From assembly GCA_046351215.1 (NCBI GenBank), contig JAXLYX010000036.1, positions 1 to 32,151 of the forward strand: 32,151 nucleotides of DNA. The letters run 5' to 3'. Below the pieces are notes generated by a model. That model had not been told where the DNA came from. It was given only the letters and a program-made list of their open reading frames with translations, and ran no database searches. A program made the translations under genes and the position numbers. This document shows positions 16,146 to 24,118 of this stretch, one piece after another; position 1 is the stretch's first letter, and every line of letters starts with the position of its first letter. The DNA comes from JAXLYX01 sp046351215 (lineage in GTDB: Bacteria; Myxococcota_A; Polyangia; Polyangiales; Houyiibacteriaceae).

Positions 16146-19100
16146 CTAGACCCTCGTGCGCGCGTCGATCGCCCGCGCGACGGCCTCGGGCGTCGAGGGC
16201 GAGTCGAGCCGCGTCGTCGGGCCCTCGCCGAAGGCGGCGACGGCGTCGCGGATCGCCGAGCGCACCGAGAGCGCGAGCAGGAACGGCGGCTCGCCGACCG
16301 CCTTGCTGCGGCCGATCGTCTCCACCTCGGCCGGCCTCGGGAAGAGGCGGACGTGGAGGCGTGCGGGGGCGTCGCGGATCGTCGGGATCGCGTAGGTGCT
16401 CGCGCTCTTGGTGGCGAGCGAGCCGTCCGGATTCCACAGCACCTCCTCGGAGGTCAGCCAGCCGATGCCCTGCACGAAGGCGCCCTCGATCTGACCCCGA
16501 TCGATCGCCGGGTTCAGCGAATCGCCCACGTCGTGGAGGATGTCGACCGAGACGACCCGGGTCTCGCCCGTCGAGCCGTCGACCTCGACCTCGGCGACCG
16601 CGCAGCCGAGCGCGAAGTAGTGGAAGGGACGGCCCTTGCCGCGCGCGCGATCGAGGTACACGCCTGGCGTGCGGTAGTAGCCCGTCGCCTCGAGCGGGAC
16701 GCGCGCCTGGAAGGTGGCCTCGGCCGCCTCCGCGAACGTCATCGCGAGCTCGGGCGCGCCGGTCACGGAGACCCGCCCGTCCTCGAAGCGGAGCTCCTTC
16801 GCCGCGATCGCGCGGCCTGCCGTGGCCGAGAGCTTCTCCGCGACGACCTCGGCGATCCGCGCGCGGAGGGTCGCACAGGCGTCGCGCACGGCCATGCCGT
16901 TCATGTCGGCCCCCGTCGACGCGGCCGTCGGCGCGGTGTTCGGCACCTTGTCCGTGCTCGGGAAGAGCACGCGGATCGAAGCCTCGGGGAGGCCGAGCTC
17001 GCGCATCGCCACGCCGAGGACCTTCGCGCGGAGCCCCTGGCCCATGTCGATGCCGCCGTGGTTCACCTGCACGCTCCCGTCGCGGTAGACGAGCACGAGC
17101 GCGCCTGCCTGGTTCAGGATCGAGGCCGTGAACGAGATGCCGAACTTCACGGGCAAGAGGCCGATGCCACGCTTCACGAAGCGATGGCCCGCGTTCCAAT
17201 CGGCGATCCCGGCGCGTCGTGCGTCGTAGCAGGAGTCGCGCCGGAGCGAGTCGACCAGGGTCCGGAGCCGCTCCGCCTCGACGGGCTCGTCGTAGTGCGT
17301 GAGCTGCTCGTCGCCCTCGCCGCGATAGAGGTTCCGCGTGCGCACGTCGGCCGGATCGAGGCCCAGCGACTCGGCGACGCGCTCGAGGACCTCCTCGATC
17401 ACGAAGACGCCCTGGGGGCCGCCGAACCCGCGGAACGCGGTGCTCGAGGCGAGGTGGGTGCGGGCGATGCGCCCCTCGTAGGCGAGCGCCGGCACGTAGT
17501 AGGCGTTGTCGAGGTGGAGCAGCGCGCGCTCGAGGATCGCTCCCGAGAGGTCGAGCGAGAAGCCTCCGTTCGACGTCAGCGCCACACGGAGCGCGCGCAG
17601 CCTCCCGTCCTCGTCGAAGCCCACCTCGAAGTCGGCACGGAACGGATGACGCTTGCCCGTGAGCTGCACGTCCACGGCGCGCGGGAGGACGAGCCGCGAC
17701 GGTCGTCCGGTGTGGAAGGCCGCGAGGGCGGCCATCGCCGCGAAGGGATTGGTCTGCGTCTCCTTGCCGCCGAAGCCGCCGCCGAGGCGCGGCGCGGTGA
17801 CGACGACGTGGCTCCGGGGCAGGTCGAGGAGCTCGGCGACGATCGCTTGCACCTCCGTCGGATTCTGCGTCGTCGCGACCACGCTCACGTGGCCCGCGTC
17901 GTCCGTCTCCGCGAACGCGGCCTGCGTCTCGAGGTAGAGGTGCTCCTGGGCGGCGGTCTCGACGCGGCCGCGGAGCGTGCGCGGGCTCGAGGCCAGCGCG
18001 GCGGCGACGTCTCCCCGCGCGAAGCGAGGACCTTCCGCGTGGTACGAGCCCTCGCGCTCCGCGGCGTCGAGGTCGAGGATCGCCGGGAGCGGCTCGTACT
18101 CGGCCCGGACGACGGCCGCCGCCGCCTCGGCCTGCTCGCGCGAGTCGGCGACGACGAGGGCCACGGGATGGCCGTGGAAGAGGACCTCGTCCTTCGCGAG
18201 GACGGGCTCGTCGTGCCGGATGCCGCCGGCGTTGTTCTCGCCGGGGATGTCGCTCGCCGTCAGGATCGCGGCGACGCCCGGCATCGTACGCGCGGCCTCG
18301 AGGTCGAGGGCGCGGAGGCGCGCGTGCGCGTGCGGCGCGAGGACGGGCACGACCTCGAGCATCGGACGCTTCCTCGCGAGGTCGTCGGTGAAGTCCGCTT
18401 GGCCCGTCGCATGGAGCCGGGCGTCCGGCGTGACGCTCCGCGAGGGATCGGCGAGCTCGTCCGGCGCGCCGCGACCGAAGCCCGGCGGATCCGAGGGGAA
18501 GGGCTCGATCGTTCCACCGAGCTCGGCCGCGAAGCGCGTCAGGAGCTCGCGAGCGAGGCGCCTGCGGAAGGTCGCGTGGCCGCGCACGTCGTCGATCGGA
18601 TGGAGCTCGCCTCCGAGGACGCCGAGCGCCTCGGCGAGCACGGCCGCGTCGAGGCGCCGTCCGAGCAGGACCTCCTCGGTGCGGCGCGCACGCACGCTGG
18701 TCTCGGCCACGCCCCCGAAGGCCAGCCTCGCATGGACGATGCGCCCCGTGTCCGGCTCGCGCGCGACGAAGAACGCGGCATTCGCCGTGGCGATGTCGAG
18801 CTCGTGACGCTTGCCGACCTTGCGGACGAAGCCCTGCAGATCGAGGCCCGGATGACGCGCCTCGGGAAGGGGGATCGCCACGCGCACGATCACCTCGTCG
18901 CGCGCCAAGGTCGTCTTCCGGTAGCCGACGAGGAAGTCCTCGACGGGCACGATGCGCTCGCCCCGCTCGGCGCTCTCGAGCACGAGCCGCGCATCGAGCG
19001 CGAGGAGGACGGGGAGCAGATCCGAGATCGGCGAGGCCGTGGCCAGGTTGCCGCCGATCGTCGCGAGGTTGCGGATGGTTCGGGCTCCGAACGATTCGAG

Positions 19101-19925
19101 CATCGTGCGCAGCATCGGGAGGTGCTCCCCAAGGCTCGCGTGCAGATCCGTGAGCGTGGTCGAAGCGCCGATCACGATCGCGTCCGACGTCGTCCGCACG
19201 AAGGAGAGCTCGCCGACGTCGGCGACGGAGATCAGGGTCGTGGGCGCGACGCCGCGCAGGTTCCTCGTGACGGCGAGCTCGGTCGCTCCCGCCACGATCA
19301 CACCCTCGGGATGGGCGCGACGCGCCTCGAGGAGCCCTTCGCGGGAGGTGGGGCGGAGGAAGCGATGGCCCTGCGCCTCGAGCTCGGGAGGGGCCGAGAG
19401 GGGCGGAGGCTCGGGCAGCGCGGGCGCCTCGCCACGCGTCTCGAGCGCGTGGAGCATCGCGTCGCGGATCGAGCGGTAGCCGGTGCAACGGCAGAGATTC
19501 CCGCCGAGCTGCTCCACCACGCCCTTCGCGTCGCGCAGCTCGGGGCGGTGCCATCCCTCGAACATGCACGTGGCGAGGCCCGGCGTGCAGTAGCCGCATT
19601 GCGAGGCGTGATCCGCGACGAGCGCCTCCTGCACCGGATGCAGCTCCTCGCCGCTCCCGAGCCCGCGCGCGGTACGGACGGAGGCTCCCGCGACCTCCGG
19701 CAGGAAGAGCAGGCAGCTCGGGACGGCGCGCAGGCGCGGCTCGCCGGTCGCGGGATCGCGGCGGAGCACGGCGACGGTGCAGGTGCCGCAGTCGCCTTCC
19801 TCGCAGCCGATCTTCACCTGCGTCTCGCCGCGGTCGCGGAGGAAGCGCGCGAGGGTCGTCGTCGGATCGACGTCGACGACCGTGATGCGTCGGCCGTCGA
19901 GCTCGAAGTCGAATCGGTTCGTCAT
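16146..19925 (-). CDS. Single-chain xanthine dehydrogenase (Fe-S, FAD and Mo domains fused)
   Basis: This 1259-aa molybdenum hydroxylase oxidises hypoxanthine and xanthine to urate. The N-terminal ferredoxin-like domain has C41, C46, C49 and C71. The helical Fe-S domain has C110, C113, C145 and C147. The FAD domain (about 190-460) shows VIVAGATELAV and TIGGNLATASPISDLLP. The molybdopterin part (about 490-1259) shows Q660 in AAQEHLYLET, E722 in GGGFGGKE, R832 in FRGFGGPQ and E1212 in VGEPPF. These are the equivalents of bovine Gln767, Glu802, Arg880 and Glu1261, so a purine substrate is likely. Bacterial enzymes usually split this into XdhA and XdhB. Here one frame runs through both, joined near 465-500. 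ATG 19923-19925 overlaps the xdhC stop (ATGA). Confidence 0.95.
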   Translation of the reverse strand: MTNRFDFELDGRRITVVDVDPTTTLARFLRDRGETQVKIGCEEGDCGTCTVAVLRRDPATGEPRLRAVPSCLLFLPEVAGASVRTARGLGSGEELHPVQEALVADHASQCGYCTPGLATCMFEGWHRPELRDAKGVVEQLGGNLCRCTGYRSIRDAMLHALETRGEAPALPEPPPLSAPPELEAQGHRFLRPTSREGLLEARRAHPEGVIVAGATELAVTRNLRGVAPTTLISVADVGELSFVRTTSDAIVIGASTTLTDLHASLGEHLPMLRTMLESFGARTIRNLATIGGNLATASPISDLLPVLLALDARLVLESAERGERIVPVEDFLVGYRKTTLARDEVIVRVAIPLPEARHPGLDLQGFVRKVGKRHELDIATANAAFFVAREPDTGRIVHARLAFGGVAETSVRARRTEEVLLGRRLDAAVLAEALGVLGGELHPIDDVRGHATFRRRLARELLTRFAAELGGTIEPFPSDPPGFGRGAPDELADPSRSVTPDARLHATGQADFTDDLARKRPMLEVVPVLAPHAHARLRALDLEAARTMPGVAAILTASDIPGENNAGGIRHDEPVLAKDEVLFHGHPVALVVADSREQAEAAAAVVRAEYEPLPAILDLDAAEREGSYHAEGPRFARGDVAAALASSPRTLRGRVETAAQEHLYLETQAAFAETDDAGHVSVVATTQNPTEVQAIVAELLDLPRSHVVVTAPRLGGGFGGKETQTNPFAAMAALAAFHTGRPSRLVLPRAVDVQLTGKRHPFRADFEVGFDEDGRLRALRVALTSNGGFSLDLSGAILERALLHLDNAYYVPALAYEGRIARTHLASSTAFRGFGGPQGVFVIEEVLERVAESLGLDPADVRTRNLYRGEGDEQLTHYDEPVEAERLRTLVDSLRRDSCYDARRAGIADWNAGHRFVKRGIGLLPVKFGISFTASILNQAGALVLVYRDGSVQVNHGGIDMGQGLRAKVLGVAMRELGLPEASIRVLFPSTDKVPNTAPTAASTGADMNGMAVRDACATLRARIAEVVAEKLSATAGRAIAAKELRFEDGRVSVTGAPELAMTFAEAAEATFQARVPLEATGYYRTPGVYLDRARGKGRPFHYFALGCAVAEVEVDGSTGETRVVSVDILHDVGDSLNPAIDRGQIEGAFVQGIGWLTSEEVLWNPDGSLATKSASTYAIPTIRDAPARLHVRLFPRPAEVETIGRSKAVGEPPFLLALSVRSAIRDAVAAFGEGPTTRLDSPSTPEAVARAIDARTRV

Positions 19926-20761
19926 GCGAGCCTCCCGCGCCGGAACGCGACGAGCTCGGCCGCGATGGCGATGCCGATCTCCTCGGGCGTCCTCGCCCCG
20001 ACGTCGATGCCGACCGGCATGCGCATCCGTGCGCGATCCGACTCGGGGACGCCGCGAGCCGCGAGGGCCTCGTCGAAGCGGATGTGCTTGCGGCGCGCCC
20101 CGACGCCACCGACGAAGGCGAGCCCGCGCGCGAGGCCGGCCTCGAGGCATTCGAGGTCGAGGTCCGACGTATGCGTCGCGACGACGAGCGCGCCGTGCGC
20201 CGGGATCCCGGCGAGCACCGCGCCGAGCTCGCCCGAGACCGCGCGGGCGCGTCCGTTCGAGAGGCGAGCGAGCGCCCGCTCCGCGAAGCCTTCGCGCGGA
20301 TCCCAGAGAGTGACCGCGAAGCCGGCGAGCGAGATCAGGTGCGCGAGCGTCGCTCCGACGTGCCCCGTGCCCGCGATGACCACGGGCAGGGGAGCCGCGA
20401 GCCGCTCGAGCAGGAGCACGACCGTGCCGCCGCAGGGCATGCCCAGATCGGGCTCGAGCTCCACCGTCCAGGTACGACCGCCGACCTGGGCGTCCGCGGG
20501 CTCGGCGAGGAGCGCGTCGAGGCGAGCGAGCGCCTCGAGCTCGAGCGGGCCGCCGCCGACCGTGCCGACCGCGACGTCCGGCGCGATCCGCACGAGCTTC
20601 TGACCGACGGTCGCCGGCGTGGAGCCGTGGGTCTCGATCACCGTGGCGAGCGCGGCTTCGCTCCCGTTCGCGAGCGCCTCGCCGGCCCGCAAGAGCACGC
20701 GCGCGGCGTCGGCCGTCTGGGCGCCCGCCGCGCGCCCGCCCCGTCCCGTTCCCTCGTCCAT
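19922..20761 (-). CDS. xdhC: XdhC/CoxI-family molybdenum cofactor maturation protein
   Basis: This 279-aa cytosolic protein starts at ATG 20759-20761. XdhC proteins bind the molybdenum cofactor, help insert the terminal sulfur and deliver it to xanthine dehydrogenase. Family features are visible in order: ATVIETHGSTPATVGQKLV near the N terminus, VGTVGGGPLE, the CGG of GMPCGGTVVLLLE, a Rossmann segment VVIAGTGHVGATLAHL, and the C-terminal MRMPVGIDVGARTPEEIGIAI. It sits between the TetR regulator (44 bases upstream) and the dehydrogenase (four-base overlap downstream), which strongly supports its role. The open frame extends 134 codons upstream over the TetR gene in another frame and is not real there. 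Confidence 0.92.
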   Translation of the reverse strand: MDEGTGRGGRAAGAQTADAARVLLRAGEALANGSEAALATVIETHGSTPATVGQKLVRIAPDVAVGTVGGGPLELEALARLDALLAEPADAQVGGRTWTVELEPDLGMPCGGTVVLLLERLAAPLPVVIAGTGHVGATLAHLISLAGFAVTLWDPREGFAERALARLSNGRARAVSGELGAVLAGIPAHGALVVATHTSDLDLECLEAGLARGLAFVGGVGARRKHIRFDEALAARGVPESDRARMRMPVGIDVGARTPEEIGIAIAAELVAFRRGRLA

Positions 20762-20805
20762 GGATGGATGTAGCGCACGGCGAAACCCGCGGGAAGGGCT
20801 CGCGT

Positions 20806-21489
20806 TCAGCGGCGCTTCTTGCCCATGCCCTGTCGGCTCCGCATTTCCGCGGCTTCGGCGCGTGCCAGCGCGACGAGCCCTTCGAAGACGGCGAGCACGA
20901 CCTTCGTGCCTTCCGCACGGGCACGCGCGGGATCGTCCGAGTGGGCCATGGTCACCGCCACGTCGCTCGCCGCCGCGAGGAGCATGCGGGCCGTCGCCGC
21001 GAGCGGGAGATCGGGCAGGTAGCCTTCGCTCCGGAGCGATTCGACGAGCGCGACCACGACGTCCAGGCCGAGGTTGTGATCGATCTCGCGCTCTTGCTTC
21101 TTGCCGAGCACGACGGGGCCGTCGCGCAGCACGATCTGCACGTAGGAAGGCTCCGAGGAGCACGAGAGGAAGGCGTCGAGCGCGAGCTGCACGCGACGCG
21201 CGGGATCGTCGCCGTCCGCGAGAACGGCCTCTCCCACGGCGGCGACGACCTCTTGCTCCATCTGCTCGTAGACCGCCCGGAAGAGGACCGCCTTGCTCTC
21301 GAAATGGTGATAGAGGGCGCCCTTGGTCAGACGGGCCCGGCCCACGATGTCGTCGAGCGAGGTGTCGGCGTAGCCCTTCTCCGTGAAGGCTTGCCGCGCG
21401 GCCGCCACGAGGGCGCTGCGGGTGTCTTCGGAATGCTCTTCGCGCCGGCCCGGAGTGGGGGGAGCGAACGGCCGGCCGTTGCCAATCAT
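20806..21489 (-). CDS. TetR-family transcriptional regulator
   Basis: This 227-aa regulator starts at ATG 21487-21489. The N-terminal DNA-binding domain runs from about residue 20 to 70 with RSALVAAARQAFTEKGYADTS, SLDDIVGRARLTKGALYHHF and ESKAVLFRAV, all standard for TetR/AcrR proteins. The helical ligand domain follows, and the tail MGKKRR is basic. It is the first gene of the run leading to xdhC and xanthine dehydrogenase, so it may regulate purine oxidation, with a purine or related metabolite as ligand. That is inferred from position only. It also diverges from the beta-helix lipoprotein gene. Two overlapping palindromes cover its start codon, which suggests autoregulation. No ribosome site is visible, so a leaderless start is possible. 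Confidence 0.93.
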   Translation of the reverse strand: MIGNGRPFAPPTPGRREEHSEDTRSALVAAARQAFTEKGYADTSLDDIVGRARLTKGALYHHFESKAVLFRAVYEQMEQEVVAAVGEAVLADGDDPARRVQLALDAFLSCSSEPSYVQIVLRDGPVVLGKKQEREIDHNLGLDVVVALVESLRSEGYLPDLPLAATARMLLAAASDVAVTMAHSDDPARARAEGTKVVLAVFEGLVALARAEAAEMRSRQGMGKKRR

Positions 21490-21511
21490 ACCATCAGTAT
21501 GTTACGTACTG
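21487..21511. promoter_or_regulatory. Overlapping palindromes, candidate TetR operator
   Basis: CATACCATCAGTATG (21487-21501) is a perfect 5-base inverted repeat with a 5-base spacer. It overlaps CAGTATGTTACGTACTG (21495-21511), an imperfect 17-base palindrome. The start codon of the TetR gene (21487-21489) lies inside the first. AT content is much higher than the surroundings, as expected for a promoter. The divergent beta-helix gene starts 59 bases further on, so one operator could serve both directions. Assignment to this TetR protein is inferred. Confidence 0.55.
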
Positions 21512-21569
21512 GTGTCACGTCCAAGGGGCATTCGTCATCCTACCCCTCTCCCCCACCAAGGAACCTTCG

Positions 21570-22934
21570 ATGAAACTACGCGGACTCCTCGCCCTCGCGT
21601 CGGGCTGCCTCCTCGCTTCGGCCTGCAACGACAGCCCGAGCAATTTCCCCACGAACAGGTGCTCCGACGTGACGACAGGCACCTGCATCGAGATCCAGGG
21701 CGGGGACAGCCAGGCGCTCCTCGACGCCGTGAACAGCATCGAGGCGAACACGACGATCGTCCTCGGCAAGGGCACGTTCTCGCTCACCAACGGCGTGTAC
21801 GTCCGTTCGGCGGGCTTCCGCCTCGTCGGCCAGGGCATCGACGTCACCACCCTCGACTTCGGTCCGGCGACCGGTCAGTTCAACGGCGTCGACGTGATCG
21901 GCGACGGCTTCCTGGTCCAGGACGTGACCGTCCTCGACGCGCCGAAGGACGGCATCCGCGTCGAGAGCAGCAACGGGGTCACGTTCCGTCGCATCCGCGC
22001 GACGTGGTCGACCCCCGGCGACTCGACGAACGGCGCGTACGGCATCTACCCGGTGAAGTCGCAGAACGTGCTCGTCGAGGACAGCCGCGCCGAGAACGCT
22101 TCCGACGCCGGCCTCTACGTCGGCCAGTGTCAGAACGTGATCGTCCGGAACAACGTCGTCACCGGCAACGTCGCCGGCCTCGAGATCGAGAACACCCAGT
22201 ACGCCGACGTGTACAACAACGAAGCTTACATGAACACGGGCGGCATCGTGGTCTTCGACCTCCCGGGCAACCCGATCATCGGCCGTGACGTGCGCCTGCG
22301 CGACAACAACATCCACGACAACAACGGCGAGAATTTCGCCCCGGGCGGCACGGTGCAGCAGATCCCGGTCGGCACCGGCACCTTCGCGATGGCTTCGCGC
22401 CGCGTCGAGATCACCGGGAACACCTACAAGAACAACAACACGGTCGACATCGCGATCATCAGCGGTCTCGCCGTCGAGCAGAACACCGCTCTCTGGCAGC
22501 ACAACACGGCCGACCTCGTCGGGACCTGGCAGGACCTGAACCTCCTTCCGGGCGCGGCGCCGAACACGGTCACGAACTTCCGCTCCGAGAACGTCCTCGT
22601 CGCGAACAACACGCACATGGGCTCGGGCACGGCGATCGACCCCTCCCCGAAGCAGATCAACCTCCTGCTCGCGAGCCTCTACGGGGCGAACACGGTCGAC
22701 AACATCCTCTACGACACGATCGGCGAGTCGCAGTTCAACGGCACCACGCTGGCGAGCAACTCCAACGACAACCACCTCTGCGTGGGAGGGAATCCGGCGG
22801 CGTCGTTCGCGAGCCTGAACTTCCCGAACCAGCCCGGCGCACCGATCCTCCGCATCACGGCGGGCGGGCCCTACGGGAATTTCGGGTGCAATTCGCTGAA
22901 CGGCGGCCCCGTCCAGCCCGTCACGATCCCCTGA
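21570..22934 (+). CDS. Parallel beta-helix repeat lipoprotein (TIGR03805-type)
   Basis: This 454-aa protein starts at ATG 21570, with AAGGAA at 21558-21563. MKLRGLLALASGCLLASAC is a lipoprotein signal with lipobox ASAC. The mature protein is a right-handed beta-helix. Its turns show up as repeated short strands with Asn ladders: FLVQDVTVLDAPKDGIRVES, NVLVEDSRAENASDAGLYV, NVIVRNNVVTGNVAGLEIE and ADVYNNEAYMNTGGIVV. The start GGDSQALLDAVNSIEANTTIVLGKGTF is typical of the NosD/pectate-lyase-like class. It is followed after seven bases by a diheme cytochrome. This matches the known pairing of TIGR03805 with TIGR03806/SO2930-type proteins, whose joint function is not established. Carbohydrate binding or a structural surface role is possible. 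Confidence 0.88.
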   Translation: MKLRGLLALASGCLLASACNDSPSNFPTNRCSDVTTGTCIEIQGGDSQALLDAVNSIEANTTIVLGKGTFSLTNGVYVRSAGFRLVGQGIDVTTLDFGPATGQFNGVDVIGDGFLVQDVTVLDAPKDGIRVESSNGVTFRRIRATWSTPGDSTNGAYGIYPVKSQNVLVEDSRAENASDAGLYVGQCQNVIVRNNVVTGNVAGLEIENTQYADVYNNEAYMNTGGIVVFDLPGNPIIGRDVRLRDNNIHDNNGENFAPGGTVQQIPVGTGTFAMASRRVEITGNTYKNNNTVDIAIISGLAVEQNTALWQHNTADLVGTWQDLNLLPGAAPNTVTNFRSENVLVANNTHMGSGTAIDPSPKQINLLLASLYGANTVDNILYDTIGESQFNGTTLASNSNDNHLCVGGNPAASFASLNFPNQPGAPILRITAGGPYGNFGCNSLNGGPVQPVTIP

Positions 22935-22941
22935 GGCCGTC

Positions 22942-24102
22942 ATGAACCGCCGGCTGCCCACGCTGCTCGTCCTCCTCGCTCTCTCGCTGCCGTTCGCGGC
23001 CTGCGACGACGGGGGCTCGAGCGGCGTCGACCTCACGAAGCCCGTCACGTTCGACGTGGACGCGGCTCCGGAGACGAATCTCTCCGCCTACAACCTCTTC
23101 GCATGGGACCCCGCGACCGGCTTCCAGTGGAACGATCGCGTCGTCCCGTACGAGATGAACTCGCCCCTCTTCACCGACTACGCCCTGAAGGCACGCGCGG
23201 TCTATCTGCCTCCCGGCGCCACTGCCGCGTACCATCCGAACGACGTGCTCGACTTCCCGGTCGGTACGGTGATCGTGAAGAACTTCTACTTCCCGGCCGA
23301 CTTCCGCGCGCCCAACGACAACCTCCGGCTCGTCGAGACGCGGCTGCTCGTGCATCGCACGGACGGATGGACCGGGTACCCCTACATCTGGAACCAGGCC
23401 CAGACCGAAGCCGTCTATTCGCCGGGCGGCGCGGGGATGGAGATCTCCTTCGTCGACGCGGGCGGCGTCACGAAGACCGCCAACTACCTCGTGCCCCAGC
23501 GGAACCAGTGCCAGTCCTGCCACTCGCACGTGGATCCGGCCTCGGCCATCCCGCCGATGACACCGATCGGTCCGAAGGCGCGGCACCTGAACCGCGACTT
23601 CGACTACGGTGGCACCGTCGGCTCCGTGAACACGCTCCAGCACCTCGCGTCGCTCGGCATGCTCACGGGCCTTCCGAGCCTCGACCAGGTACCGCGCGCC
23701 TACGACTTCCGGCCCATCGAGGCGAACGGGGTCTCGGCCGTGCCTCCGGCCGAGCTCGACAAGGCCGCACGCGACTACCTCGACATCAATTGCGCGCATT
23801 GCCACAACCCCAACGGGACCCAGGGCATCACGTCGCAGCTCTTCCTGAACCACGACAACACGGACATGTTCCGCCTCGGCGTCTGCAAGCGCCCGGGCAG
23901 CGCAGGCGCCGGCACGGGTGGGTTCACCTTCGACATCGTGCCCGGAAGCCCGGACACCTCCATCCTCTACTACCGCGTCCACACGGAAGAGGTCGGAGCC
24001 ATGATGCCGCTCATCGGGCGCTCGCTCGAGCACCAGCGTGGAGCCGAGCTCCTGCACGCGTGGATCGCGGCGATGCCGGCGCAGACCTGCACCGGACAGT
24101 GA
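22942..24102 (+). CDS. Diheme c-type cytochrome lipoprotein (SO2930/TIGR03806-type)
   Basis: This 386-aa protein begins MNRRLPTLLVLLALSLPFAAC, a lipoprotein signal with Cys at about 21 followed by Asp. Two heme-binding CxxCH motifs are present: CQSCH at 190-194 and CAHCH at 284-288. The latter follows ARDYLDINC, a sequence typical of this family. A possible axial Met lies in GAMMPLIGRS (354-355). The N-terminal domain (LFAWDPATGFQWNDRVVPYEMNSPLFTDYA) also matches the SO2930-type family by memory. It lies seven bases after the beta-helix gene, and the AGG overlapping the previous stop may be its ribosome site. Electron transfer outside the inner membrane is expected. The donor and acceptor are unknown. 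Confidence 0.9.
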   Translation: MNRRLPTLLVLLALSLPFAACDDGGSSGVDLTKPVTFDVDAAPETNLSAYNLFAWDPATGFQWNDRVVPYEMNSPLFTDYALKARAVYLPPGATAAYHPNDVLDFPVGTVIVKNFYFPADFRAPNDNLRLVETRLLVHRTDGWTGYPYIWNQAQTEAVYSPGGAGMEISFVDAGGVTKTANYLVPQRNQCQSCHSHVDPASAIPPMTPIGPKARHLNRDFDYGGTVGSVNTLQHLASLGMLTGLPSLDQVPRAYDFRPIEANGVSAVPPAELDKAARDYLDINCAHCHNPNGTQGITSQLFLNHDNTDMFRLGVCKRPGSAGAGTGGFTFDIVPGSPDTSILYYRVHTEEVGAMMPLIGRSLEHQRGAELLHAWIAAMPAQTCTGQ

Positions 24103-24118
24103 CGTCGACGCACCGCGC

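Noticed and set aside
15793..20109. Open frame of 1438 codons on the minus strand in a second frame
   Set aside because: It is a frame-shifted shadow of the same dehydrogenase and xdhC genes. Its product is Arg/Ala/Pro-rich low complexity.
16353..20603. Open frame of 1416 codons on the plus strand opposite xanthine dehydrogenase
   Set aside because: It is an antisense shadow caused by high GC. The product is Arg/Glu/His-rich without any recognisable domain, while the minus strand carries clear enzyme motifs throughout.
20762..21163. N-terminal extension of XdhC over the TetR gene
   Set aside because: The extension is Arg/Ala/Gly-rich and overlaps the well-supported TetR gene in another frame.
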